A program made the position numbers and the translations under genes. Below are positions 36,001 to 44,558 of a stretch of 64,000 bases of DNA, one piece after another. The notes beneath the pieces were generated by a model, which was given only the letters and a program-made list of their open reading frames with translations, did not search any database and had not been told where the DNA came from. Source of the stretch: CAIWHR01 sp963811685 (lineage in GTDB: Bacteria > Pseudomonadota > Gammaproteobacteria > Burkholderiales > Casimicrobiaceae); NCBI GenBank assembly GCA_963811685.1, contig CAWESK010000005.1:124001-188000 (forward strand), in the 5' to 3' direction. Position 1 is the stretch's first letter. Every line of letters begins with the position of its first letter.

Positions 36001-36281
36001 TCATCGTGCGGAACTCGATCCTGCTGGTCGACTTCATCAACCTGCAGCTCGCCCGCGGCGTCCCGTTCGCGCAGGCGGTCGTCGACGCGGCGGCCGCGCG
36101 GGCGAAACCGATTGCGCTCACGGGTGCCGCCGCAACGCTCGGCGCGCTTTTCATCCTGGACGATCCCATCTTCAACGGCCTCGCGATCGCGCTGATCTTC
36201 GGCATCGTGATCTCGACGCTGTTGACGCTGGTTGTCATCCCGCTCTTGTACTACGCCGTCAACCAGCGTCGCTTTCCATGA
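33041..36281 (+). CDS. RND efflux transporter permease, single frameshift near the N-terminus
   Basis: Proton-driven efflux pump of the AcrB/HAE superfamily. The N-terminus MARIPDPAQAQLGISGRL starts 2 bp after the adaptor gene. The first membrane helix (LASRLTPLIAL) breaks at about 33140, and the protein continues in the next frame as ALLLGAFAVTVTPREEEPQI. One extra base in CGTTGCG explains it. The rest is complete, with GILVDDAIVVVENIHRH (about residue 430) and GIIVRNSILLVDF near the end. Corrected length is about 1078 residues. No outer-membrane factor gene follows. As sequenced, translation could only begin near 33150 (TTG). Confidence 0.88.
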
Positions 36282-36307
36282 ATGACGCGCAACCTCGAGG
36301 AGTCGCA

Positions 36308-36514
36308 ATGGATACCCACCGCCTTGTTCGGATCTTCGCCGGCACGTTCGTCCTCATCTCGCTCGCGCTCGGCGCGCCCGGCAGCCCCGTTTTCGTCGAC
36401 ACCAACTGGCTCTGGCTCACGACGTTCGTGGGCGCCAATCTGCTGCAGAGCGGCTTCACGCGCTTCTGCCCGCTGGAAATCGTCCTGAAGCGCCTCGGCG
36501 TGCGCGAGGGTTGA
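36308..36514 (+). CDS. DUF2892 (YgaP-type) small membrane protein
   Basis: A 68-residue protein with GAGGAG before the ATG at 36308. Its two membrane segments (VRIFAGTFVLISLALG and WLWLTTFVGANLLQSGFTRF) and the ending CPLEIVLKRLGV match DUF2892. An earlier in-frame ATG at 36278 overlaps the RND stop but has no ribosome site. Such proteins often sit beside efflux or sulfur-transfer genes. Confidence 0.85.
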   Translation: MDTHRLVRIFAGTFVLISLALGAPGSPVFVDTNWLWLTTFVGANLLQSGFTRFCPLEIVLKRLGVREG

Positions 36515-36517
36515 TCC

Positions 36518-36868
36518 ATGACGAAGGCGTTTCGAGAAATCACCCGCTCGCTTTCACCGGCGCTGCGCGCGCTGCGCGCCGACATCCCCGACACGATGAA
36601 GGGCTTCGACGCGATGGCGGCCGCCGCGTTGCGGGCCGGGGCACTTCCCGAGAAGACCAAGGAATTGATCGCGCTCGCGCTGGGCGTCGCCGCGCACTGC
36701 GACGGCTGCCTCGGCTTCCACGTGAAGGCGCTGGCGAGGCTCGGCGCGACGCGGGCGGAGGTCGAGGAGACGCTCGCCGTCGCCGTCTACATGGGCGGCG
36801 GACCTTCGCTCATGTACGCCGCGGACGCGCTGGCGGCGTTCGAGGAAATGGCGACGCCCGCTTCATAA
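36518..36868 (+). CDS. carboxymuconolactone decarboxylase / AhpD-like protein
   Basis: A 116-residue helical protein with the AhpD-type redox motif AHCDGCLGFHVKAL (about residues 64-77), C-x2-C followed by His. This predicts peroxidase or disulfide activity rather than lactone chemistry. It starts 3 bp after the DUF2892 gene. Confidence 0.9.
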   Translation: MTKAFREITRSLSPALRALRADIPDTMKGFDAMAAAALRAGALPEKTKELIALALGVAAHCDGCLGFHVKALARLGATRAEVEETLAVAVYMGGGPSLMYAADALAAFEEMATPAS

Positions 36869-36984
36869 CGCCGATCGGCGTCCTTGGGCAAACGCGCGGG
36901 ACGGGGCGCAACGTGGGCGCGCACTCGGCAGGGCCGTGCGCGGCGTTCGCGTACAATCCCGGTTTTTCCAACAAAAACAGCGCC

Positions 36985-38733
36985 ATGCGCGTCAGCCGCT
37001 ATTTTCTCGCCACGTTGAAGGAAGCCCCCGCGGAGGCCGAGCTCGCGAGCCATCGACTGATGCTACGCGCGGGGATGATCAAGCGTCTCGCCGCGGGGAT
37101 CTACACGTGGCTGCCTTTGGGATTGCGCGTGCTGCGCAAGGTCGAGGCGATCGTGCGCGAGGAAATGAACCGCGCGGGCGCGATCGAGCTCCTGATGCCC
37201 GTCGTCCAACCGGCCGAGCTGTGGCAGGAGACCGGCCGCTGGGGGAAATACGGCCCGGAGCTCCTGCGCCTCAAGGATCGCCACGAGCGCGATTTCATCA
37301 TCCAGCCGACTTCCGAGGAAGTCATCACCGACATCGCGCGCAAGGATCTTCGCAGCTACAAGCAGCTGCCGATCAATTTCTACCACATCCAGACGAAGTT
37401 CCGCGACGAGATCCGCCCGCGCTTCGGCGTCATGCGCTCGCGCGAGTTCGTGATGAAGGACGCGTATTCGTTCGACGTCGACCAGACGGCGATGCTGAAG
37501 TCCTACCAGGCGATGTACGACGCCTACGCGCGCATCTTCACGCGGATGGGCCTCACGTTTCGCGCCGTTGCCGCCGACACCGGCCAGATCGGCGGCAGCG
37601 CGTCGCACGAATTCCAGGTGCTCGCGGATTCCGGCGAGGACGCGATCGCCTGGTGTCGCGCTTCCGATTACGCAGCCAACGTGGAGCTGGCGGAGGCCCT
37701 CGCCGCGGCGCCGTCGCGCCCGCCCCCCGCGGAGCCGATGCAGAAGGTGCCGACACCGGGCAAGGAAACCTGCGAGGACGTGGCGCTGCTCCTCAACCTG
37801 CCGCTTTTGCGCACCGTCAAGTGCATCATGCTCGCGACCGAGGTTGAAGGGCAGCCTGCGCGCATCTGGATGCTGCTGATCCGCGGCGACCATGCGCTGA
37901 ACGAAGTGAAGACGAGCAAGGTCGCCGGCCTCGAGAAATTCCGGTGGGCGAGCGAGGCCGAGATCGTCGCCGCGACCGGCTGCCGTCCCGGCTACCTCGG
38001 CCCGGTCGGGATCCCGAAGGAAATCACGCTCGTCGCCGATCGCAGCGTCGCCGTGATGGCCGATTTCGTCTGCGGCGCCAACATCGCGGATTTCCACCTC
38101 TCCGGCGTCAATTTCGGCCGCGACTGCCGCGAGCCGGACCTCGTCGCCGACATCCGCAACGTCGTCGCCGGCGACCCGTCGCCCGACGGCAAGGGAACCC
38201 TCGAGATCCTGCGCGGGATCGAGGTCGGGCACGTGTTCGCGCTCGGCACCCGCTATTCGCAGGACATGAATGCAACCTATCTCGACGCGCAGGGTCAGAG
38301 TCGGTTGATCGAGATGGGCTGCTACGGCATCGGCATCACCCGCGTCGTGGCGGCGGCCATCGAGCAGAACCACGACGCCCGTGGCATCTGCTGGCCCGCG
38401 CCGCTGGCACCTTTCGCCGTCGCGATCGCTCCCGTGGGCTACGACCGCAGCGAAGGGGTCAAGGCGCTCGCCGACCGGCTCCACGACGAGCTCGAGGCAG
38501 ATGGGGTCGAGGTCTTGCTGGACGACCGCGGCGAGCGTCCTGGCGTGATGTTTGCAGACATGGAGTTGATCGGCATCCCGCACCGCATTACTATCGGCGA
38601 CCGCGGCCTCAAGGACGGCAACGTCGAATACCAGGCGCGCGGGGAGACAACGGGCGTGGACCAAAAGACCGGGCCCGTCCCGGTCCCGGTCTCGGAGATC
38701 GGCGCCTTTATCCGGAGGAAGCTTTCGGCATGA
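36985..38733 (+). CDS. proS: prolyl-tRNA synthetase (bacterial type, with editing domain)
   Basis: Charges tRNA-Pro. 582 residues from MRVSRYFLATLKEAP. Class II motifs are visible: motif 2 region FRDEIRPRFGVMRSREFVMKDAYSF (from about residue 138) and motif 3 GCYGIGITR (about 445). The insertion between them (about 225-400) is the YbaK-like editing domain that removes misacylated alanine. A TACAAT at 36952-36957 is a likely -10 box. The stop overlaps the next start (ATGA). Confidence 0.98.
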   Translation: MRVSRYFLATLKEAPAEAELASHRLMLRAGMIKRLAAGIYTWLPLGLRVLRKVEAIVREEMNRAGAIELLMPVVQPAELWQETGRWGKYGPELLRLKDRHERDFIIQPTSEEVITDIARKDLRSYKQLPINFYHIQTKFRDEIRPRFGVMRSREFVMKDAYSFDVDQTAMLKSYQAMYDAYARIFTRMGLTFRAVAADTGQIGGSASHEFQVLADSGEDAIAWCRASDYAANVELAEALAAAPSRPPPAEPMQKVPTPGKETCEDVALLLNLPLLRTVKCIMLATEVEGQPARIWMLLIRGDHALNEVKTSKVAGLEKFRWASEAEIVAATGCRPGYLGPVGIPKEITLVADRSVAVMADFVCGANIADFHLSGVNFGRDCREPDLVADIRNVVAGDPSPDGKGTLEILRGIEVGHVFALGTRYSQDMNATYLDAQGQSRLIEMGCYGIGITRVVAAAIEQNHDARGICWPAPLAPFAVAIAPVGYDRSEGVKALADRLHDELEADGVEVLLDDRGERPGVMFADMELIGIPHRITIGDRGLKDGNVEYQARGETTGVDQKTGPVPVPVSEIGAFIRRKLSA

Positions 38734-39386
38734 CGTTTTTCGGCACTTGGGGACGCGCAGCCGGCATGGGCGCAGCCATCGCGCTCGCCTCGCTGCCCGC
38801 TCTCGCCGGCACGCAGGTCGAGGAGCGGCTTGCGCCGTCGGTCGTCACCGTGATGTCCGGCGCGATCTCCGACCACCCGGTGCCCGCCGGCTACGCGACG
38901 CGCCCGGATCTGCGGCCGTGGCTGGACGAAATGTCCCGTCGGCTCGCGCCCAAGATCGCCGACACCTCGACGCGCGAGGAATTCCTCGCCACCGTGCATT
39001 ACGAAGCGACGCGGGCGGGACTCGATCCGCAGCTCGTCCTCGGCGTCATCCAGTACGAGAGCGCGTTTCACAAGTACGCGATCTCGGGCGCCGGCGCGCG
39101 CGGCTACATGCAGGTGATGCCGTTCTGGACGGGGCTCATCGGCAGCGGCGACAACCACAATCTCTTCCACCTGCGCACCAACCTGCGCTACGGCTGCGTG
39201 ATCCTGCGCCACTACCTCGACATCGAGGAGGGCGACGTCTACCGGGCGCTCGGCCGCTACAACGGCAGCCTGGGCCGCCCCGAGTACCCGACCGGCGTCA
39301 TGACCGCGGTCAACCGCAACTGGCAATTCGCGCCGGCGACGTCGGTCAAGCTTCCCGTCACCGCGTCGCTCACCGTCGCCCGGTGA
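38730..39386 (+). CDS. lytic transglycosylase (SLT domain)
   Basis: Cleaves peptidoglycan glycan strands in the periplasm. The 218-residue protein has a signal peptide (GAAIALASLPALAG) and an SLT domain with the catalytic glutamate in VIQYESAFH, then AISGAGARGYMQVMPFW and a late ALGRYNGSLG. It overlaps proS by 4 nt, with GGAGGA upstream, and overlaps gluQ by 4 nt. Confidence 0.93.
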   Translation: MTFFGTWGRAAGMGAAIALASLPALAGTQVEERLAPSVVTVMSGAISDHPVPAGYATRPDLRPWLDEMSRRLAPKIADTSTREEFLATVHYEATRAGLDPQLVLGVIQYESAFHKYAISGAGARGYMQVMPFWTGLIGSGDNHNLFHLRTNLRYGCVILRHYLDIEEGDVYRALGRYNGSLGRPEYPTGVMTAVNRNWQFAPATSVKLPVTASLTVAR

Positions 39387-40327
39387 GCGGGGCAGCCCTG
39401 TACCGCGGCCGCTTCGCCCCTTCCCCTACCGGACCGCTGCACTTCGGCTCGCTGATCGCGGCGCTCGCGAGCTATTGCGACGCGCGCAAGGCCGCCGGCG
39501 AGTGGCTCGTGCGCATCGAGGACGTCGACATCCCGCGGGCACGCCCGGGCGCGGAGCGCGCGATTCTCTCGGCCCTCGAGCGCTATGGCTTCGCGTGGGA
39601 CGGGCCGGTGATTCGTCAATCGGAGCGCACCGGGATCTATGCGTCGGCCCTCGAACGACTGCGCGCGCAGGGCGATGTCTACGCTTGCGCCTGCACAAGG
39701 CGCGAGCTCGAGACCGCGCCCATCGGCGCAGGCGGCGAGCGCGTCTACCCGGGCACCTGCCGCGACGGCATTCCCGCCGATCGCCAAAAGCGCGCCGCGC
39801 GCGCGTGGCGCCTCCGCGTGCGGGGCGCCCATGTCGACTGGCGCGACCGTCTGCAGGGACCGCAAGCGCAGGACCTCGCGCGCGACGTCGGCGATTTCGT
39901 TGTGCGTCGCGCCGATGGTCTTTTCGCGTACCAGCTCGCGGTCGTCGTCGACGACGCCGCGCAGGGCATCACCGATATCGTGCGCGGCGCCGACCTGATC
40001 GCATCGACCGCGCGGCAAATGCTGTTGCAGCAGCGCCTCGGCGTCGCCACCCCGTCGTATCTGCACGTGCCGATCGCGATCGGCGGCACCGGCGAGAAAC
40101 TCTCCAAGCAGACGCACGCGGCGCCGCTCCCCGCGACGCCATTGCCGGCGCTGATCGCGGCGTGGCGCTTTCTCGAGCAACCCCTGCCTGCAGGCTCCGC
40201 CACGCCCGCGACGCTCGCGGAATTCTGGCAATGGGCGGCCGCGGCGTGGAACCCCGCGCGACTGCCGCCGGTCGCGATGCTGCCGGCACCCGCGGCGTTC
40301 CGGCCGGGTGCATCCGGCGGCGTATAA
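39383..40327 (+). CDS. gluQ: glutamyl-Q tRNA(Asp) synthetase
   Basis: Attaches glutamate to the queuosine of tRNA-Asp. 314 residues from a GTG (39383) that overlaps the previous stop. It has the GluRS catalytic core without an anticodon domain: RFAPSPTGPLHFGSL with the HIGH-like motif, a cysteine zinc region YACACTRRELE, and EKLSKQT as the KMSKS motif. queG for queuosine synthesis is also in the window at 56.4 kb. Confidence 0.96.
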   Translation: MSGAALYRGRFAPSPTGPLHFGSLIAALASYCDARKAAGEWLVRIEDVDIPRARPGAERAILSALERYGFAWDGPVIRQSERTGIYASALERLRAQGDVYACACTRRELETAPIGAGGERVYPGTCRDGIPADRQKRAARAWRLRVRGAHVDWRDRLQGPQAQDLARDVGDFVVRRADGLFAYQLAVVVDDAAQGITDIVRGADLIASTARQMLLQQRLGVATPSYLHVPIAIGGTGEKLSKQTHAAPLPATPLPALIAAWRFLEQPLPAGSATPATLAEFWQWAAAAWNPARLPPVAMLPAPAAFRPGASGGV

Positions 40328-40439
40328 TTGGACCTTCGCTCAACCCGATCCGCCGGGATGCGGTTTGTCGCTCGGGCGGGCCGGTGGCGGCGGGCTGGTT
40401 TGCTCCAACGGCCCCGACGCCACCCTTAATCCAAACGCC

Positions 40440-41009
40440 ATGACCACGCTTGTTGCCGTTCGCAAGAACGACGAAATCGTCATCGCCGCCGATTCGTTGA
40501 CCACGTTCGGCGACACGCGCCTGTCCGCGGAGTTCGACCGGACACCCGACAAGATCATCGAGTACAAGGGCACCTACATCGGGCTCTGCGGCAGCGCCGC
40601 GCATCAGCTCGTCTTCGTGAGCCTTCTCGCGAAGCACGCCGACCTCGACTTCTCGAACAAGGCCGGCATCTTTGAAACCTTCCGCAAGCTCCACCCGATT
40701 CTGAAAGAGCAGCATTTCCTGAATCCGAAGGAGGAGGAAGACGACCCGTACGAATCGACGCAGATCACGGCGCTCGTCGCCAACGTGCACGGAATCTTCG
40801 GCGTCTATTCGATGCGCGAGGTGTTCGAGTACACGCGCTTCTGGGCCGCCGGCACCGGCCGCGAATTCGCGCTCGGCGCGATGCACTCGCAATATGGCCG
40901 GCTGCGCACCGCGGAGGCCGTCGCCCGCGCCGGCATCGATGCGGGGACGACGTTCGACAAGAACTCGGGGCTGCCGCTCACGCTCTATACGGTGGCGCTG
41001 GGTCGCTAA
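40440..41009 (+). CDS. beta-proteobacterial proteasome homologue (BPH), HslV-like Ntn hydrolase
   Basis: A 189-residue proteasome-fold protein. After Met removal the N-terminal TTLVAVRKNDEIVIAAD aligns with HslV TTIVSVRRN, so Thr2 would be the catalytic nucleophile. GLCGSAAH and LGAMHSQYGR are further fold landmarks. It is too long and too divergent for HslV, and no HslU ATPase gene is adjacent. Length, sequence pattern and lineage fit BPH, an ATPase-less homologue. A TATAAT at 40323-40328 overlaps the gluQ stop. hslO follows 13 bp later. Confidence 0.85.
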   Translation: MTTLVAVRKNDEIVIAADSLTTFGDTRLSAEFDRTPDKIIEYKGTYIGLCGSAAHQLVFVSLLAKHADLDFSNKAGIFETFRKLHPILKEQHFLNPKEEEDDPYESTQITALVANVHGIFGVYSMREVFEYTRFWAAGTGREFALGAMHSQYGRLRTAEAVARAGIDAGTTFDKNSGLPLTLYTVALGR

Positions 41010-41022
41010 AAGGGCGCACGGC

Positions 41023-41952
41023 ATGCCTGCGACGCCGCCGTTTACCGATGCCCTCGCGCGTTTCGTGTTCGAGCACGCCGCTGTGCGCGGCGCGCTCGTG
41101 AGCCTCGACGGCGCCTGCCGCGAGATTCTCGACTGCCATCCCTATCCGCCGGCGCTGAAGCGCGCGCTGTCCGAGCTGCTGGCGGCGGCAACGCTGCTCG
41201 CGTCCACGCTCAAGTTCAAAGGCACGTTGATCGTTCAACTCCAGGGTGACGGCCCCGTTCGCCTGCTCGTCGTCGAGTGCGACGCCGCGCTGTCGCTTCG
41301 CGCGACGGCACAGTGGAAGGAGGCGGCCGATGCGCTGCCGGCATCGGCCTCGCTGGCCGAGCTCGCCGGAGGCGCCGGCCACGGGCGCCTCGCGATCACC
41401 CTCGATCCCAAGGACGGGGGTCCGCTCTATCAGGGCATCGTCGCGCTGGAGGCGGCGTCGATCGCGACGCTGATCGAGCACTATCTCCGCACGTCGGAGC
41501 AGATCGACAGCCGGATGACGATCGCCGCCGACGGACCCCGCGTGCGCGGCCTGCTGCTCCAACGCCTGCCCGGCGCGACAGCGGCGGACGATGCAACATG
41601 GACCCGGGCGGCAGCGACAGTCGATGCGTTGCCGGCCGCGGCGCTGCTCGCCCGCAGCGACGCGCCCTCGTTGCTGCAGGCGCAATTCCCGGATGACGAC
41701 GTGCGCCTCTTTACCGCGCGACCGGCGCGCTTCGTGTGCAGCTGCTCCGAGGAGCGCGTCGCGAACGCGCTGCGGCTGATCGGCCGCGCCGAGGTCGAAA
41801 GCATCCTTGCCGAGCAGGGGCTGATCGGCGTCACCTGCGAGTTCTGCAACCGGCACTACACGTTCGTGGCCGAGGACGCGCGTGCGCTTTTCGTCGCCGA
41901 GCGCGGCGCTGCTGCGCAGCGCCCGGCGCCGCAAGGTCCTGTCCGCCACTGA
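41023..41952 (+). CDS. hslO: redox-regulated chaperone Hsp33
   Basis: Holdase activated by oxidative unfolding. 309 residues. The zinc-binding switch is present as CSC and CEFC near the C-terminus (about residues 243-279). It lies directly after BPH and one gene before Hsp15, forming a protein-stress cluster. Confidence 0.96.
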   Translation: MPATPPFTDALARFVFEHAAVRGALVSLDGACREILDCHPYPPALKRALSELLAAATLLASTLKFKGTLIVQLQGDGPVRLLVVECDAALSLRATAQWKEAADALPASASLAELAGGAGHGRLAITLDPKDGGPLYQGIVALEAASIATLIEHYLRTSEQIDSRMTIAADGPRVRGLLLQRLPGATAADDATWTRAAATVDALPAAALLARSDAPSLLQAQFPDDDVRLFTARPARFVCSCSEERVANALRLIGRAEVESILAEQGLIGVTCEFCNRHYTFVAEDARALFVAERGAAAQRPAPQGPVRH

Positions 41953-41968
41953 TCGCGGTGCTTGCGTC

Positions 41969-42613
41969 GTGAGCCTCTACGTTCCTCGTCATTTCGACGC
42001 CGGCAACCGCATCGCGATCGCCCGGCTCGTGCACGATCATCCGTTCGCCACGCTGCTGACGCCCGTCGCCGGCGAGCCGCAGCTGTCGCATGTGCCGCTC
42101 CTCTGGGCCGGCGACTGCGAGCCGTACGGCACGCTGCTCGGCCATTTCGCGCGTGCGAATCCCCATGTCGAGCACGCGGCGGCCGGGGAATCGATCGCGA
42201 TCTTCCATGGGCCGCACGCTTACGTTTCACCGTCGTGGTACGCGCAGCCGGCCGTCGCGGTTCCTACGTGGAATTATGCGGTCGTCCACGCGCACGGGAC
42301 GCTCGAGCTCGCGCGCGAGCCGAGCGAAACCCGTGCGATCCTCGATTTGCTGATCCACAGGTTCGAATCCGGTCGCGCGGCACCGTGGGCGCCCGGCCTC
42401 GATCGGGCGCGGATGGCGGCCATGATCGAGGCCATCGTCGGCTTTCGCATGAAGATCAAGCGCATCGACGCCAAGTTCAAGCTGTCGCAGAACCGGACAC
42501 CCGACGATCGCGCGCGCGTCGCCGCGGCCCTCGCGGCCGAGGGATATCCCGACGCCGAAGCGACGGCCGCGTGGATGCGCGCCTACATCCTCCCCGCCGA
42601 TGGCAGCCCCTGA
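41969..42613 (+). CDS. PaiB-like FMN-binding protein
   Basis: 214 residues from GTG at 41969 (VSLYVPRHFDAGN), the usual N-terminus of the PaiB family. Landmarks are VHDHPFATLLT, SHVPLLW, HGPHAYVSPSWY and VPTWNY. The C-terminus has FKLSQNRTPDDR. The fold is a split-barrel flavin binder. Homologues are called negative transcription regulators, but an enzymatic role is equally possible. The stop overlaps hslR by 14 nt. Confidence 0.92.
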   Translation: MSLYVPRHFDAGNRIAIARLVHDHPFATLLTPVAGEPQLSHVPLLWAGDCEPYGTLLGHFARANPHVEHAAAGESIAIFHGPHAYVSPSWYAQPAVAVPTWNYAVVHAHGTLELAREPSETRAILDLLIHRFESGRAAPWAPGLDRARMAAMIEAIVGFRMKIKRIDAKFKLSQNRTPDDRARVAAALAAEGYPDAEATAAWMRAYILPADGSP

Positions 42614-43010
42614 CGTCGAGAGCGCCGCACGCCCTCGCGTGCGTTACGACAAGTGGCTGTGGGCGGCGCGCTTCTTTCGGACCCGAAGCCTCGCCGCGCA
42701 AGCCATCGACGCCGGGCAGGCGCGACTCGCCGGCGCTCGCGTCAAGCCGGCGCACCCGGTGCGCGTTGGCGATGCGGTGTCGCTGCGCCGTCGCGGCATC
42801 GTCGTCGAAGTCGTCGTCACGGGGCTCGACGACAGGCGGGGATCGGCAACCGAGGCGGCGAAGCTCTATCAGGAGACGGCGGCGAGCGTGGCCGCGCGCG
42901 AAGAGGAGGCGCTTGCCCGCCGTCAAGCGCTGGCGATGCAGCCGCGGTTCGCCGGCCGGCCGACCAAGCGCGAGCGGCGCAAGCTCGAGGATTTTCTCAA
43001 CGAGCCGTAG
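42600..43010 (+). CDS. hslR: S4-domain ribosome-associated heat shock protein Hsp15
   Basis: 136 residues with an N-terminal S4 RNA-binding fold (RYDKWLWAARFFRTRSLAAQ) and a basic C-terminal helix (GRPTKRERRKLEDFL), the Hsp15 arrangement. In E. coli it recycles stalled 50S subunits carrying nascent chains. It is the last gene of the BPH-hslO-paiB-hslR run. Confidence 0.94.
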   Translation: MAAPDVESAARPRVRYDKWLWAARFFRTRSLAAQAIDAGQARLAGARVKPAHPVRVGDAVSLRRRGIVVEVVVTGLDDRRGSATEAAKLYQETAASVAAREEEALARRQALAMQPRFAGRPTKRERRKLEDFLNEP

Positions 43011-43016
43011 AACCCC

Positions 43017-43184
43017 TCAACAGAGCTTCAGCGCACCGAGGTCGAGCAGCAGGTCGGGGTTCTGGTAGCCGCGCCAGATCGCCCACGCAATCAGCGCCGC
43101 GGCGACGAGGCCGATCGAGTGCCAGACGAGGCGCGGCACGCGCGCGAATCCGCGCGGGGGCGCAATGCCGGGGAGAAATCGCAT
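43017..43184 (-). CDS. 55-residue membrane protein facing hslR
   Basis: A short frame starting MRFLPGIAPPRGFARV. One membrane segment (IGLVAAALIAWAIWRG) is followed by YQNPDLLLDLGALKLC. The ending resembles small conserved betaproteobacterial proteins I recall, which supports it as a gene despite its size. Convergent with hslR, 6 bp between stops. Function unknown. Confidence 0.62.
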   Translation of the reverse strand: MRFLPGIAPPRGFARVPRLVWHSIGLVAAALIAWAIWRGYQNPDLLLDLGALKLC

Positions 43185-43248
43185 TGCGCGAGGATACCCG
43201 ATGCGGGCACCCCGCGGCGAGTTCGCACAACCCGCCGCACAACTGCCG

Positions 43249-44271
43249 TCAGGCGCGCACCGGGCTTTCGGAGAGCGGCCCCAGCATCGTCACCGTCGTC
43301 TGCGGGACGACGCCCAGCTCGCGCATCGTGGCCATGATCGAGCTGAAATCGGCGGCGGTGCGCACGTTGGCGATCGGCTTCGCGAGCAAGTTGACGGCAC
43401 GGCCGCTGACGATCAACGGCAGGCTTTCCGGCAATGCGGAGCGCAGCGAACGGATCTCCTGTCCCGCGATCTTGCCGGAGATGCCACGATCGAACAGCAG
43501 CACGACGAGCGCGACCTTGTAGGCCTCGGCGGCCCCGGCGATCTCCTGCGCGGGCACGCCCGCGCCGAGCGACAGGCAGTTGATGCCATCGGTGAAGAGC
43601 AGGAGCTCGAGGATGGCGAGCCCCAGCTGATTGGGATCGTTGGGCGGCGTCGCGAGCAGGATCTGCCGTGCATCGCGCGTCGGACGCACGAGCCGCGTCA
43701 CGTCGCGCAACAGCCGCTGCGCGAGATCCGCGAAGCGGAGCTCCTGGAAATTCTGCATCTCGCCGCGGACGACGCGCTCGTGGACTGCCTCGTTCAGCGG
43801 AATCAGCGTCGTTTCGAGAAACTTGCGGAGCCCCTGGCCGACGAGGAGCTTCGACAGGTGATTCTGCATTTCGCCGATCCGATGCGCGCCGAGCAGCTTG
43901 ACTGCGGTCTCGATCTCGCCCGGCAGCGGCGCGGGTGCCTCGACGGCGAGCCCCATCATCGATTGCAGCGCGGATTCCGCGAGCGGAACGACCGCGCCGG
44001 CGCGCCAGCCCTCCGACAGCAATTGCTTGATGAGCTTGAGCCGCGCGACCTGATCGGACGGATAGACGCGATCGCCGAACGCGTCACGAAGCGGCGCGGG
44101 AAAGCCGTAGCGGCGCTGCCACATGTAGAGCTGCTCGCGGCGCAAGCCGGTGATGCGGACCACTTCCCGGATGTGGGAATTGCCCCGCGATTCGGTGGAA
44201 CCGTCGCGCGGTTCGACCATTGCCGCAGCCGGCTCGTGCCGCCGCGTCGGTGCCTTGATCAGGATGCCCAT
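43249..44271 (-). CDS. MerR-family regulator with B12-binding-like C-terminal region
   Basis: A start at 44271 (MGILIKAPTRRHEP) has AAGGGA 9 nt upstream; the ATG at 44280 directly abuts it. The 340-residue protein has a winged helix (SHIREVVRITGLRREQLYMW, about residues 32-51), a helical linker, and a C-terminal region (ALVVLLFDRGISGKIAGQEI) like a cobalamin-binding Rossmann fold. The D-x-H-x2-G cobalamin motif is absent, so B12 may not bind. Related in layout to the LitR/CarH group. Confidence 0.82.
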   Translation of the reverse strand: MGILIKAPTRRHEPAAAMVEPRDGSTESRGNSHIREVVRITGLRREQLYMWQRRYGFPAPLRDAFGDRVYPSDQVARLKLIKQLLSEGWRAGAVVPLAESALQSMMGLAVEAPAPLPGEIETAVKLLGAHRIGEMQNHLSKLLVGQGLRKFLETTLIPLNEAVHERVVRGEMQNFQELRFADLAQRLLRDVTRLVRPTRDARQILLATPPNDPNQLGLAILELLLFTDGINCLSLGAGVPAQEIAGAAEAYKVALVVLLFDRGISGKIAGQEIRSLRSALPESLPLIVSGRAVNLLAKPIANVRTAADFSSIMATMRELGVVPQTTVTMLGPLSESPVRA

Positions 44272-44558
44272 CGTCGTCATTCCCTTACGCTTTGCGTCAC
44301 ATCGTATGGTCAAACTGTGCTGCACAAAGTATATCCTCGCCCCGACGCCATGGCACGGCATGGTGCAGCAACCGTGCGCTGCGTTGTCGATGCCGCCCGT
44401 TCCGCCATTCTGTGCAGCACGGTCCGTACCACGCACGATGCGTGCCAGCAATAAGCAGCACTATTGCCGCTCACCCGTGTTTGGGTGATCATCAGCAATC
44501 ACACGGCCGCCTGCCGCCGCCGCCGGATTCGTGGCGGTTCTGGACGAAATCCCGCCCG
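44272..44558. promoter_or_regulatory. divergent control region with repeated GTGCNGCAC palindromes
   Basis: Between the MerR gene and the PilZ-like gene are two near-palindromes, TGTGCTGCACA (about 44318-44328) and TGTGCAGCACG (about 44409-44419). Weaker copies GTGCAGCA (about 44361) and GCAGCAC (about 44455) also occur. They could be operators of the MerR regulator. A TATACT on the minus strand near the first palindrome could be a -10 box. No coding frame was supported here. Confidence 0.4.
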
